Origin: RPQJ01 sp963746325
GTDB taxonomy: Bacteria > Pseudomonadota > Gammaproteobacteria > Steroidobacterales > Steroidobacteraceae
Direction: 5' to 3'
DNA: 64,000 bases
NCBI GenBank assembly: GCA_963746325.1
Contig: CAVVBC010000005.1
Span: 496,001 to 560,000 of the forward strand
The stretch's first letter is position 1; each line of letters opens with the position of its first letter. This document shows, one piece after another, positions 47,484 to 55,808 of the stretch. A program made the translations under genes and the position numbers. A model generated the notes under the pieces. That model saw nothing but the letters and a program-made list of their open reading frames with translations. It did not search any database and had not been told where the DNA came from.

Positions 47484-48407
47484 ATGGAGCGAGCCACTAA
47501 AAGCGAGGGCGCGGGCGGGGCGCTGGATGCAAGCACGCAGCCATCCGACGCGCACGTGTTCGACTTCGCCGACCGCCTGCGCGAAGCGGCGGACCTGCTG
47601 CAGGCCCAGGGCGCGAATCCCTATCGGGTCACCGCGTACCGCAAGGCCGCCGACACCGTAGCCCGGCATCCGCCCGTGGCGATCGCCGCACTCGTCGACC
47701 GTGAAGGTGTCGAAGGGCTCGACCGGCTCCCCCACGTTGGACGTGGCATCGCAACCGCGATCGTCGAGATGGTCCGCACCGGGCACTGGGCCCTGCTCGA
47801 GCGTTTGCGCGGCACGTGCGATCCCGTCGCGCTGTTCACGGTGGTGCCTGGCCTCGGGCACCGGCTGGCGGAACGCATCCACGAAGAACTGCACCTGGAC
47901 ACGCTCGAAGGGCTCGAGCTTGCGGCGCACGACGGCCGGCTCGAGAACGTGCCGGGTGTGGGACCGCGGCGAGCCGCGGCGATCCGCGCGAACCTGCACG
48001 CGATGCTCGTGCGCGGCCGCGATGCTGGCATGGCTCCCGTCCGCCACGCGGGCCCGCAGCCCGCGGTCGGCGTGCTGCTCGCGATCGACAAGCAGTATCG
48101 CGAACAGTCGCTGGCCGGAACGTTGCCCACCATCGCGCCGGATCGATTCAATCCGGCGCACGAGGCATGGTTGCCGGTGCTGCATGCCGAGTCCGAAGGC
48201 TGGCAGTTCACGGCGCTGTTCTCCAACACTGCGCAGGCGCACCAGCTGAAGCGGACCCGCGACTGGGTGCGCATCTTCCACTACGACTCCGAGAACTCGG
48301 AGGGCCAGCACACCGTGGTCACCGAAACGCACGGCGCGCTGGCCGGCAAGCGCGTGGTCCGGGGTCGCGAAGCCGAGTGCCGTGCCGTCTACGCGCTCAC
48401 TGGCTGA
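47484..48407 (+). CDS. Helix-hairpin-helix protein resembling the N-terminus of PolX DNA polymerases
   Basis: 307 residues. Residues about 25-110 (FADRLREAADLLQAQGANPY, RVTAYRKAADTVARHP, LDRLPHVGRGIATAIVEMVR) match the 8-kDa HhH domain of Pol beta/PolX, and 115-165 (LFTVVPGLGHRLAERIHEEL, LENVPGVGPRRAAAIRANLH) add two more HhH motifs. There is no polymerase palm or PHP domain. Residues 185-307 (VGVLLAIDKQYREQS, WLPVLHAESEGWQFTALFSN, WVRIFHYDSENSEGQHTVVT) form a separate domain of unknown type. It probably binds DNA. ATG start. Confidence 0.75.
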   Translation: MERATKSEGAGGALDASTQPSDAHVFDFADRLREAADLLQAQGANPYRVTAYRKAADTVARHPPVAIAALVDREGVEGLDRLPHVGRGIATAIVEMVRTGHWALLERLRGTCDPVALFTVVPGLGHRLAERIHEELHLDTLEGLELAAHDGRLENVPGVGPRRAAAIRANLHAMLVRGRDAGMAPVRHAGPQPAVGVLLAIDKQYREQSLAGTLPTIAPDRFNPAHEAWLPVLHAESEGWQFTALFSNTAQAHQLKRTRDWVRIFHYDSENSEGQHTVVTETHGALAGKRVVRGREAECRAVYALTG

Positions 48408-48410
48408 CGT

Positions 48411-49022
48411 TCAACGCGGCGCAGCCCCGCTGCGCGGGCCCTCGCCCGCCAAATCGGGATAGAGCCGGCCCGCTCCGGCAAAGCGTTCGCGGTAGTAGGG
48501 ATCGTCGAGACTGGCGGTACCTACGAGCTTGCCGCTCTGCGGCGCGTGCACGAAGCGTCCCTGGCCGGTATAGATGCCCACGTGCGTCACCTCGCGGCTG
48601 CCCGGCACGAGCCGATAGAACACGAGATCACCGGCACGCAGGTCTGCCATCGCAACCTTGCGGGCGGCGGCGAACTGGGAGGCGGCGGTGCGCGGCACGC
48701 TGATACCTTCGCGCGCGTGCACGTAGCTCACGAGGCCACTGCAATCGAAGCCGCGCTGTGGTTCTGCTCCGCCATATCGATACGGAGTGCCGACCTGCGC
48801 CAGCGCCTGCTGCGCGATCACGGCACCAGGACTTTGCTGCGCAGCCGCGGCAGGCTGAGGGCCGCTGGGATCGGCAGGCAGCCCTGGCCTGAACGGCGCG
48901 CAGCCGGTCACCCACGCAGCCAGTGCGAGCAGCAAGCAGACGCGCCGTGCAGCCAGGGTTGCGCCGGCACGGAGTGCCAGCGTGCCGTCAGCGACCACAG
49001 CGGAATGTGGCAGCGGCTGCAT
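48411..49022 (-). CDS. NlpC/P60 family peptidoglycan endopeptidase, lipoprotein
   Basis: 203 residues. A long N-region, then a lipobox (LALAAWVTGC) and the C40 domain: AQVGTPYRYGGAEPQRGFDC (catalytic Cys), LRAGDLVFYR, VTHVGIYTGQGRFVHAPQ (catalytic His and third polar residue). It cleaves stem-peptide bonds in the cell wall as an outer-membrane-linked hydrolase. Its ATG directly follows the hrpB stop (no gap). The real start may be the inner Met or Val just before the RRVCLLLAL signal. Confidence 0.88.
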   Translation of the reverse strand: MQPLPHSAVVADGTLALRAGATLAARRVCLLLALAAWVTGCAPFRPGLPADPSGPQPAAAAQQSPGAVIAQQALAQVGTPYRYGGAEPQRGFDCSGLVSYVHAREGISVPRTAASQFAAARKVAMADLRAGDLVFYRLVPGSREVTHVGIYTGQGRFVHAPQSGKLVGTASLDDPYYRERFAGAGRLYPDLAGEGPRSGAAPR

Positions 49023-51587
49023 TCAATCCCCGGGGGGACGCACCTTGCGCGTGGGTGTCGCGGCATAAGGGTCATCCGGCCAGTAGTGTTTCGGGTAGCG
49101 CCCCTTCAGTTCCTTCCTGACCTCGATGTAACCCCGGGCCCAGAAGCTCGCGAGGTCGCGCGTGACCTGCACGGGCCGACGCGCGGGCGACAATAGCTCG
49201 AGCGTGACGGGCACCTTCCCGCCGGCGAGTCGTGGCGACTCCATCCAGCCGAAGACTTCCTGCAGGCGCACCGCGAGTAAAGGCGCGGCACCCGAGTAGT
49301 CGACCGCGATGCGTGACCCGCTGGGAACGGTGAGGTGCGTCGGCACCAGGTCGTCGAGCTGCCGCTGGTGACTCCAGTCGAGCAGCCCGTGCAGCGCGCC
49401 CCGCAAGTCCACACGCGCGAGATGGTCGCGTCGCGTCACGCCGTCGAGCCAGGGCGCCAGCCAGTCTTCCAGTGACGCAAGCAGCGCGGCATCGGACACG
49501 TCGGGCCATTCCTGCGCGTGTGCCGGGGTCGGTGCGTTGTCGCGCAGCAGGGTCACCCGTGCCCGCCATTGCTGCAGCTCCTTGTTCCAGGGCAGCGCCG
49601 CCAGCCCGAGCTCGCGGATGCCCGCGAGCATCGCCGCGCGCGTGTCTGCGTCGGCCGTGGCGCTGCGCAGTGGCCGCTCCTCGAGCACCAGCGCGCCGAG
49701 CCTGCGGACGTGCCGTGCAACGACGGCACCGGCGCGCGAATCCCAGTGCACTTCGTTGCTCGCGGTAATCAGGGCCGGGAAATACCGCTCGAGCAAGTCG
49801 CGCTCGAGCGGCGCGGCAAGGTACAGCTTCGCCTCGCGTTCGCCGCCGTCGATCTCCGCGGCGACGATGAACTCGCTGCGCGCGAGCGCCGACGGGCCCG
49901 GCAGCGACGCGCCGCGGCCCAGGCTCAGCAGGTAGCGACCGCTCTCGCCGTCACGTGCGCGGCCGATGCGATCAGGATAGGCAAATGCCAGCAGCACGCC
50001 GACGGCCTGGTCACGCTCGAGCTGCGGCCGTACGGAACGCCCGTCACGCGGGAGACGGCGCGCATACAGGTCGCGCGAGCGCTGGATCAGCGGCAGTGCG
50101 CGCCGGTCGAGGGTCAGCCCCGGGGGCGGCGCCGCGCCACGCAGTACGTCCACCCGATGCCGCACGTCGGGGTCGCGCTGCGTTCCCTGGGAGCGCAGCG
50201 GATCGCGCTCGCTCAGCAGGCCCGCAAGGTCGCACGCCAGCTCGCCGAGACCGAGTTCCGCGCCGCGTTCGATCATGTGCGCCAGCCGGGGATGTGCGCC
50301 GATGCCGGCCATGCGACGGCCGAGCTCCGTCACCTGCCCGCGCCCATCCACGGCTTCGAGCCGCCGCAGCAGGTCGCGCGCCTGTGCCAGCGTGGCCGCC
50401 GGGGGCGCGTCGAGCCATGCGAGCGCAGCCGGATCCTGTACACCCCAGCAGGCGAGTTCGAGCGCGAGCGGAGCGAGGTCGGCCTCGAGGATTTCAGGAA
50501 CGGATTGCGCGGCCAGGGCCGCGTGCGCCGATTCCGACCACAAGCGATAGCAGACCCCCGGCGCCGTGCGACCCGCCCGTCCACGACGCTGGTCGGCCGA
50601 GGCGCGTGCGATCGCGACCGTCTCGAGGCGACTCATGCCGGTGTTCGGGTCGAACCGTTGACGCCGCTCGAGGCCCGCATCGATCACGACCCTGACGCCT
50701 TCGATCGTGAGGCTGGTCTCGGCCAGATTGGTGGCGACCACGACCTTGCGCCGGCCGTCGGGTGCGGGACGCAGCGCCGCATCCTGCGCCGCGGCATCGA
50801 GTTCGCCGTAAAGCGGCAACACCAGCAGCGTCGACGGGTCGGTGCCGGCCGCGACCGACTCGCAACAGCGCCGGATCTCCGCCGCGCCCGGCAGGAACAC
50901 GAGCACGTCGCCCGCATCCACAGCGAGCGAGCGCAGCACGGCGCGCGCGGCTCGTTGTTCGATCGGTTCGGGCCAGCGGTTGACCGAGGCCAGGACGGAC
51001 GCCGCATAGTGCGTCGCGACGTCGAATGCACGACCTGCGGAGCGCACGTGTGCCGCGTCCGGGCCGAGCAGCCGTGCCACCGCCGCACCGTCGAGCGTCG
51101 CCGACATCACCAGCAGCCGCAGGTCGTCACGGAGGTGCCGCTGCGCATCGAGCGCCAGGGCCAGGCCGAGGTCCGACTGCAGGTTGCGCTCGTGGAATTC
51201 GTCGAAGATCAAGCAGCCCACGTGCTCGAGCGCAGGGTCGCTTTGCAGCTGCCGCGCGAGGATCCCCTCGGTGACCACCTCGATCCGCGTAGCAGCCGTC
51301 ACGCGGGATTCCAGTCGCGTGCGGTAACCGACGAGCTGGCCGGGCTCGGTGCCCGCGAGTTGTGCCAGCCGGCGCGCGACGGCACGGGCCGCGATGCGGC
51401 GTGGCTGCAGCATGACGATGCGCTTGCCCGGCGCGAGCCACGGCTCATCGAGCAGGGCGAGCGGCACGACCGTGCTCTTGCCCGCACCCGGCGGCGCCTC
51501 GAGCACCGCGCCCGGATGCGCCCGCAGCGCCGCCCGCAGTTCAGGCAGCGCGGCAAGGATCGGGGTGTCGGGCAGCGGAAAGCTCAA
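49023..51587 (-). CDS. hrpB: ATP-dependent RNA helicase HrpB
   Basis: 854 residues, full length for the family. Walker A APPGAGKSTVVPLALL, DEFH-box LIFDEFHERNLQSDLGLAL (the H-rpB variant of DEAH), SAT motif LLVMSATLDG, the RNA-contact region PLYGELDAAAQDAALRP, motif V VVATNLAETSLTI and motif VI QRRGRAGRTAPGVCYRLW. An HA2/OB-like section (WGVQDPAALAWLDAPPAATL) and the HrpB-specific C-terminal domain (FWARGYIEVRKELKGRYPKH) follow. Cytoplasmic DExH helicase of uncertain RNA target. ATG start, divergent from the DUF456 gene. Confidence 0.96.
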   Translation of the reverse strand: MSFPLPDTPILAALPELRAALRAHPGAVLEAPPGAGKSTVVPLALLDEPWLAPGKRIVMLQPRRIAARAVARRLAQLAGTEPGQLVGYRTRLESRVTAATRIEVVTEGILARQLQSDPALEHVGCLIFDEFHERNLQSDLGLALALDAQRHLRDDLRLLVMSATLDGAAVARLLGPDAAHVRSAGRAFDVATHYAASVLASVNRWPEPIEQRAARAVLRSLAVDAGDVLVFLPGAAEIRRCCESVAAGTDPSTLLVLPLYGELDAAAQDAALRPAPDGRRKVVVATNLAETSLTIEGVRVVIDAGLERRQRFDPNTGMSRLETVAIARASADQRRGRAGRTAPGVCYRLWSESAHAALAAQSVPEILEADLAPLALELACWGVQDPAALAWLDAPPAATLAQARDLLRRLEAVDGRGQVTELGRRMAGIGAHPRLAHMIERGAELGLGELACDLAGLLSERDPLRSQGTQRDPDVRHRVDVLRGAAPPPGLTLDRRALPLIQRSRDLYARRLPRDGRSVRPQLERDQAVGVLLAFAYPDRIGRARDGESGRYLLSLGRGASLPGPSALARSEFIVAAEIDGGEREAKLYLAAPLERDLLERYFPALITASNEVHWDSRAGAVVARHVRRLGALVLEERPLRSATADADTRAAMLAGIRELGLAALPWNKELQQWRARVTLLRDNAPTPAHAQEWPDVSDAALLASLEDWLAPWLDGVTRRDHLARVDLRGALHGLLDWSHQRQLDDLVPTHLTVPSGSRIAVDYSGAAPLLAVRLQEVFGWMESPRLAGGKVPVTLELLSPARRPVQVTRDLASFWARGYIEVRKELKGRYPKHYWPDDPYAATPTRKVRPPGD

Positions 51588-51637
51588 GCCGGTGCGGCTC
51601 CTGTGACTAATGCGCCGGCAATGTGCATGATTGGCGC

Positions 51638-52129
51638 ATGGAAGGAAACAACGTCTGGATGTGGCTGCTCGCGACCGTCATGGTGCTCGCCGGGCTCGCC
51701 GGCGCCGTGCTGCCGGCGCTGCCGGGCGTGCCACTGGTGTTCGGCGGTCTGCTCGTGGCCGCGTGGGCGGACGATTTTCAGCGGGTCGGCTGGATCACGC
51801 TGACCTTCCTCGGACTGCTGACGGTCGCATCGTTCGTGATCGACTTCGCCGCGACCGCGCTCGGCGCCAAGCGTGTGGGCGCATCGAAGCTGGCCATCGT
51901 CGGCGCTGCGCTCGGTGCGCTCGGCGGCCTGTTCTTCGGCATTCCCGGCTTGATCCTCGGGCCGTTCGTCGGCGCGGTGGCAGGCGAGATGATGTCGCAC
52001 GGCGAGTGGCGCAAGGCGACGCACGCGGGGCTCGCGACATGGATGGGGTTGCTGTTCGGCACGCTCGCCAAGCTGGCGCTGGTGTTCGCGATGCTCGGCA
52101 TCTTCCTGTTCGCCTACCTCATCGGCTGA
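51638..52129 (+). CDS. DUF456 family membrane protein
   Basis: 163 residues from the ATG at 51638 (a GTG at 51623 is also in frame). Four to five membrane helices with the duplicated glycine-zipper pattern of DUF456: VLAGLAGAVLPALPGVPLVF, GASKLAIVGAALGALGGLFF, GIPGLILGPFVGAVAGEM. Function unknown; an inner-membrane protein. Its stop opens the convergent junction that carries the hairpin-repeat cluster. Confidence 0.85.
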   Translation: MEGNNVWMWLLATVMVLAGLAGAVLPALPGVPLVFGGLLVAAWADDFQRVGWITLTFLGLLTVASFVIDFAATALGAKRVGASKLAIVGAALGALGGLFFGIPGLILGPFVGAVAGEMMSHGEWRKATHAGLATWMGLLFGTLAKLALVFAMLGIFLFAYLIG

Positions 52130-52192
52130 AGCCTCCGCTCGACCGGCAAGTGTGGCGATGCATTCGCGTGGCCGCTCTGGGGCCTTTCACAG

Positions 52193-52214
52193 AGCTTGGA
52201 AAGGCAGACACGCC
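52193..52214 (+). repeat. Hairpin-repeat copy A: core with left arm only (truncated)
   Basis: Contains the conserved centre GAGCTTGGAAAGGCAGAC ending ACGC. Sequence to its left (GGCCTTTCAC) resembles the arms of other copies, but the right arm and the closing GCTC are missing where it runs into copy B. It looks like a copy cut short by recombination. Confidence 0.7.
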
Positions 52215-52222
52215 CACAGCCG

Positions 52223-52301
52223 GCGTCCGATCCGAGGTCCTTGCCCCGAGCTTGGAAAGGCAGACAGCGCGCTCTGGGCAAGGACCTCGGATCGGACGCC
52301 C
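52223..52301 (+). repeat. Hairpin-repeat copy B (79 bp, 25-bp perfect arms)
   Basis: Arms 52223-52247 and 52277-52301 are perfect reverse complements (GATCCGAGGTCCTTGCCC is part of the left arm). A C/T mismatch follows, then a 4-bp inner stem GAGC/GCTC around TTGGAAAGGCAGACAGCGC. The core reads on the plus strand. No coding potential. See findings for the family. Confidence 0.9.
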
Positions 52302-52376
52302 GCTGGAGCGGCAGTTGCAGCGCGCACCCCACCCGACACTGAGCGCGTCTGTATCCGTCCGGCTGCATGCGCCGTG

Positions 52377-52406
52377 CGCCTTTTCCGTCCCGGCGGAAAA
52401 GGCGCT
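52377..52406. repeat. Independent 12-bp stem hairpin inside the 52-kb junction
   Basis: GCGCCTTTTCCG pairs with CGGAAAAGGCGC across a 6-base loop (TCCCGG). It lies between repeat copies B and C and does not share their core. It could act as a bidirectional terminator for the convergent DUF456 and HIT genes, although a T-run after the stem is lacking. Confidence 0.6.
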
Positions 52407-52423
52407 CAGGCGCGGTGTGTCAG

Positions 52424-52499
52424 GCGTGTGATCCGGTGTCTTTCCCCGAGCGCGTGTCTGCCTTTCCAAGCTCGGGGAAAGACACCGGATCGCGCGCCC
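52424..52499 (-). repeat. Hairpin-repeat copy C (76 bp, reverse orientation)
   Basis: Arms 52431-52452 and 52471-52492 are perfect 22-bp complements including the inner GAGC/GCTC; seven more outer positions pair if two T:G pairs are allowed. The loop holds the reverse complement of the core, GCGTGTCTGCCTTTCCAA. It faces copy B, giving an inverted pair in the junction. Confidence 0.9.
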
Positions 52500-52527
52500 T
52501 CACCCCTGGCTTGGGCGAACTTTCCAG

Positions 52528-52953
52528 TCACGCTTCGCCGAGCGCGGCACGCACGCGCGCAGCATGCTCCGCCAGCAGCGCGTGGTCGGCCATCGACCGC
52601 GCATGGAACCGCAGGTCGAAGCCGTCGTGGCGCGGCAGTACGTGGAAATGGAGGTGGAACACCGATTGTCCCGCGGCACTCCCGTTGAGTTGCGCGATGA
52701 GGATGCCGGGCGCGGCGAATGCCCGCTGCACGGCGCCGGCAACACGCTGGGTCGCGAGGATCGTCGCCGCCAGCGCGGCCGGGGGCACGTCGTGGATGTT
52801 TACTGCCGCCGCCTTCGGGATCACGAGTGTGTGCCCGTCGACCTGCGGCATCACGTCCATGAAAGCGAGGCTGTGCTCGTCCTCGAAGACCGTGTGGGAC
52901 GGAATTTCCCCGCGCAGGATGCGCGCGAAGATGTTGTTGCTGTCGTAGCTCAT
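52528..52953 (-). CDS. HIT family hydrolase (histidine triad, HinT-like)
   Basis: 141 residues. Starts YDSNNIFARILRGEIPSHTV, the standard HinT opening, followed by HTLVIPKAAAVNIHDVPPAA, and ends with the triad motif QSVFHLHFHVLPRHDGFD (H-x-H-x-H). It hydrolyses nucleoside phosphoramidates or similar. The upstream frame runs on for 280 codons through the dacB gene antiparallel frame, but only this part is HIT-like. It starts 11 bp after the dacB stop. Confidence 0.93.
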   Translation of the reverse strand: MSYDSNNIFARILRGEIPSHTVFEDEHSLAFMDVMPQVDGHTLVIPKAAAVNIHDVPPAALAATILATQRVAGAVQRAFAAPGILIAQLNGSAAGQSVFHLHFHVLPRHDGFDLRFHARSMADHALLAEHAARVRAALGEA

Positions 52954-52964
52954 GTGGATTGCTC

Positions 52965-54416
52965 CTACTGGCCGAAGACCCACTCCACCAGCGCGGTCTG
53001 CACCGCTTCGCCGGCGCCCTGCGCCGCCGCCGGATGGTTCAGCACGATGACCGTGACGAACGTGCGGCCGCTCGCCGCGTTGACGAAACCGGCCAGCGCC
53101 GAGACATCCTCGAGCGTACCGGTCTTCATGCGCAGCCGCCCCTGCATCTCCGGCGCGCGGAAGCGACGCTTGAGCGTGCCGTCGGTGGCGGACAACGGCA
53201 GCGATGCGGCGAACTCCGGCATGTACTGGCTGCGGTACGCAGCGAGCAGCACGTCCGCCATGCTGGCTGCACTGATGCGCTCGTTGCGCGACAGGCCAGA
53301 CCCGTTCTCGAGGACGAGGTTCGACGTGTCGATGTTGCGCTGGGCCAGGAAAGCCACGATCGCGTCGCGCCCTGCCTGTGTCGTCGCCGGCCGGCCCGGC
53401 ACGCGCTCGGCGCCGAGCGTGAGGAACAGCGCCCGCGCCATCGAGTTGCTCGAATACTTGTTGACCAGCCGGATCACCTCGGCCAGCGTCAACGATTCGT
53501 GCGTGTAGAGCAGCCGCGCATCGCCCGGTACCACGCCCTGCCGCATGCTGCCCCCGATCGTGCCGCCCGCCTGCTGCCAGTACGTGCGGAACAGCCCATA
53601 GGCGAAGTCGGGCGCCTTCATGACCGCGCGCGGCACCGAGAACTGGCCGCAACCCGCGGCATAGCGGCCCGACAACGCGATCCTGTTGCCGGTCGGGCCT
53701 TCGGGCATCGCCACGACGATGCCGCCGGCGCCGCGTTTGCACGCGCCCGCGTCGAGACGGATCTCGTTGTCGAGCGTGAGGTTGGCCGGCCACGGGTTGG
53801 CGCTGACCCGCACCGAGCCCGTCGCAGGATCGGGCACGGCGTTGATCGTGACGGTCTGGAAATTGACCAGCAGCGCATCCGGCAACACGTTGTAAGTGCG
53901 GTACGGACGATCGTCGAACGCGCCCCGGTCATCGCCCTGGCTCGCAAAGAAACTGTTGTCGATGATCACGTCGCCCGCGATACGGCTCACGCCGGCCTGG
54001 CGGAGACCGGCGACGAAAGCCCACCAGCGCTCGTGCGACATGAAGGGATCGCCACCGCCCACGAGGACGAGGTTGCCTTCGAGCACCTGGTCGCGGATGG
54101 GGCCCGTGGCGTAGGCACGCGTGCGCCAGGTGTAGGCCGGGCCAAGCTGCTCGAGCGCGGCATAGGTCGTGACGACCTTCATCACCGACGCCGGATTGCG
54201 CGGCACCTTCGAGTTGAAGCTGACCAGCGGCTCGTCGCGACCGACCTCGCGCACGAACACGCTGAGGCTGCTGGCTGGCACCTTGCGCTTGCGCAGCGCC
54301 TGCTCGACTTCAGGCGGCAGGTAGTCGCGATCGCGCGCGGAAGCCGTGCCGGGCACTTGGACCAGCGCGCAAGCGAGCAACACGAGCAGCGGGAGGCGGG
54401 CGAAGATTGGCGTCAT
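52965..54416 (-). CDS. dacB: D-alanyl-D-alanine carboxypeptidase/endopeptidase (PBP4 family)
   Basis: 483 residues from the ATG at 54416. Signal peptide (LPLLVLLACALVQVPGTASA). The penicillin-binding triad is complete: PASVMKVVTTYAALEQLG (S-x2-K), NKYSSNSMARALFLTLGAER (S-x-N) and GRLRMKTGTLEDVSALAGFV (KTG). The domain inserts typical of PBP4 lie between, with VLEGNLVLVGGGDPFMSHER. It trims or opens peptidoglycan cross-links in the periplasm. Divergent from the DUF502 gene, with about 100 bp between. Confidence 0.95.
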   Translation of the reverse strand: MTPIFARLPLLVLLACALVQVPGTASARDRDYLPPEVEQALRKRKVPASSLSVFVREVGRDEPLVSFNSKVPRNPASVMKVVTTYAALEQLGPAYTWRTRAYATGPIRDQVLEGNLVLVGGGDPFMSHERWWAFVAGLRQAGVSRIAGDVIIDNSFFASQGDDRGAFDDRPYRTYNVLPDALLVNFQTVTINAVPDPATGSVRVSANPWPANLTLDNEIRLDAGACKRGAGGIVVAMPEGPTGNRIALSGRYAAGCGQFSVPRAVMKAPDFAYGLFRTYWQQAGGTIGGSMRQGVVPGDARLLYTHESLTLAEVIRLVNKYSSNSMARALFLTLGAERVPGRPATTQAGRDAIVAFLAQRNIDTSNLVLENGSGLSRNERISAASMADVLLAAYRSQYMPEFAASLPLSATDGTLKRRFRAPEMQGRLRMKTGTLEDVSALAGFVNAASGRTFVTVIVLNHPAAAQGAGEAVQTALVEWVFGQ

Positions 54417-54515
54417 CGGACTCGACGTCAGTAGGCAGCGCGAATCATAAGCGATGCGGTGGCGGCGCGCGGCGGCGCTCTGCATACTCCTCGCCCGTCC
54501 ACTGCAGGAGCCGCC

Positions 54516-55133
54516 TTGCGCAAGATCTGGAACACCGTTTTGAAGGGACTGGTCGCGATCCTGCCGATCGGCCTCACCGTCTATGTCGTGTACTGGCTCG
54601 CCGTCTCGGCCGAGCGATTGTTCTCGCGAGTCATCAAGCTGGTGATCCCGGAGCCCGCGTACTGGCCCGGCCTCGGCCTGCTGGTGGGCCTGGTGACGCT
54701 GTATTTCGTGGGCCTGGCCGTCAACGCGTACTTCGTCCATCGCGCGCTGCGCCTCTCCGACCAGTTGTTCGCACGCATCCCGGTCGTCAAGACCATTTAC
54801 CTGGCGATCCGCGATTTCACGCGGTTTTTCCCGTCGTCGGGCCAGGCGAGCGACCTGCGCCGGGTGGTGCTGGTGCAGTTCGGGCCGGGCAAGATCATCG
54901 GTTTCGTCACCGCCGAGTCAGACACGATGCTGCGCCGTTCGACGCCCGCCGGCGACGACATGATCGCGGTCTACCTGCCGATGAGCTACATGGTCGGCGG
55001 GTACACGATCTTCATGCCGCGCGAACTGGTCGAGACGACAGCCCTGTCGGTCGAGGAAGGCATGCGGATCGCGCTGATGGGCGGGGTGCGCAACGATGCG
55101 AACTCGGCCGATGCGGCCGCGAAGCCGCGCTGA
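54516..55133 (+). CDS. DUF502 family membrane protein
   Basis: 205 residues. The start is TTG at 54516 because AGGAG sits 7 bases upstream and it gives the usual opening LRKIWNTVLKGLVAILPIGL; the longer in-frame ATG reads through the promoter region. Two N-terminal membrane helices (TVYVVYWLAVSAERLF and WPGLGLLVGLVTLYFVGLAV) are followed by a soluble domain with IPVVKTIYLAIRDFTRFFPS and YLPMSYMVGGYTIFMPRELV. Function unknown. One base separates its stop from the next ATG. Confidence 0.9.
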   Translation: MRKIWNTVLKGLVAILPIGLTVYVVYWLAVSAERLFSRVIKLVIPEPAYWPGLGLLVGLVTLYFVGLAVNAYFVHRALRLSDQLFARIPVVKTIYLAIRDFTRFFPSSGQASDLRRVVLVQFGPGKIIGFVTAESDTMLRRSTPAGDDMIAVYLPMSYMVGGYTIFMPRELVETTALSVEEGMRIALMGGVRNDANSADAAAKPR

Positions 55134-55134
55134 C

Positions 55135-55791
55135 ATGCAGGCGGTCATCATCCCGGTCACGCCGTTCGCGCAGAACTGCTCGCTGGTCTGGTGCCCGCGC
55201 ACGCGCGCAGCCGCGGTGATCGACCCCGGCGGCGATCTCGACAAGGTGCGGGGCGAAGTGGCGCGCCACGGGGTGAAGGTCAGCAAGATCCTGCTGACGC
55301 ACGCCCACATCGACCATGCCGGCGGCACCGCCGAACTGGCGCGCGAGTTGCAGGTGCCGATCATCGGGCCGCATCCGGGCGACCAGTTCTGGATCGACGG
55401 CCTTGCCGAGCAGGGCCGCATGTTCGGCTTCGGCCAGGTCGAGAGCTTCGTGCCCGACCAATGGCTGGCGCAGGGCGACTGCGTCGATGTCGGTGACGTC
55501 AGGCTCGATGTCCAGCATTGCCCCGGTCACACGCCAGGCCACGTCGTGTTCCATTCAGCTGCGGACCAGATCGCGTTCGTGGGAGACGTGCTGTTTGCAG
55601 GTTCGATCGGCCGCACCGATTTTCCGGGCGGCGATCACGCCACGCTGATCCGCTCGATCCGCGAGCGCCTGTTTCCGCTCGGCGACGGCGTGCGCTTCGT
55701 GCCGGGGCACGGACCGATGTCGACGTTCGGGGACGAGCGGCGGACCAACCCGTTCGTGGGCGACCGGGCCGTCGCTCAACACGGCGGCTGA
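55135..55791 (+). CDS. Metallo-beta-lactamase-fold hydrolase (YcbL/glyoxalase II-like)
   Basis: 218 residues. Zn ligands are in LLTHAHIDHAGGTAELAR (T-H-x-H-x-D-H), HCPGHTPGHVVFHSAADQIA, FVGDVLFAGSIGRTDFPGGD and VRFVPGHGPMSTFGDERR. The short length without the C-terminal helical domain of true glyoxalase II matches the YcbL subgroup, which hydrolyses thioesters. The ATG at 55135 follows the DUF502 stop with a 1-bp gap, so the two are probably cotranscribed. Confidence 0.9.
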   Translation: MQAVIIPVTPFAQNCSLVWCPRTRAAAVIDPGGDLDKVRGEVARHGVKVSKILLTHAHIDHAGGTAELARELQVPIIGPHPGDQFWIDGLAEQGRMFGFGQVESFVPDQWLAQGDCVDVGDVRLDVQHCPGHTPGHVVFHSAADQIAFVGDVLFAGSIGRTDFPGGDHATLIRSIRERLFPLGDGVRFVPGHGPMSTFGDERRTNPFVGDRAVAQHGG

Positions 55792-55808
55792 TCCGCCGGA
55801 AAAATGAA

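Noticed and set aside
49518..51803. A 761-codon open frame on the plus strand opposite hrpB
   Set aside because: HrpB is complete with all helicase motifs on the minus strand; the plus-strand frame has no recognisable features.
52190..52500. The repeat cluster as a CRISPR array
   Set aside because: Copies are in both orientations, spacing is irregular, arms are self-complementary and there are no cas genes.
52954..53793. The long upstream extension of the HIT frame as an N-terminal domain
   Set aside because: It is low-complexity Arg/Gly sequence fully overlapping dacB on the same strand in another frame; the HIT domain starts at a proper ATG at 52953.
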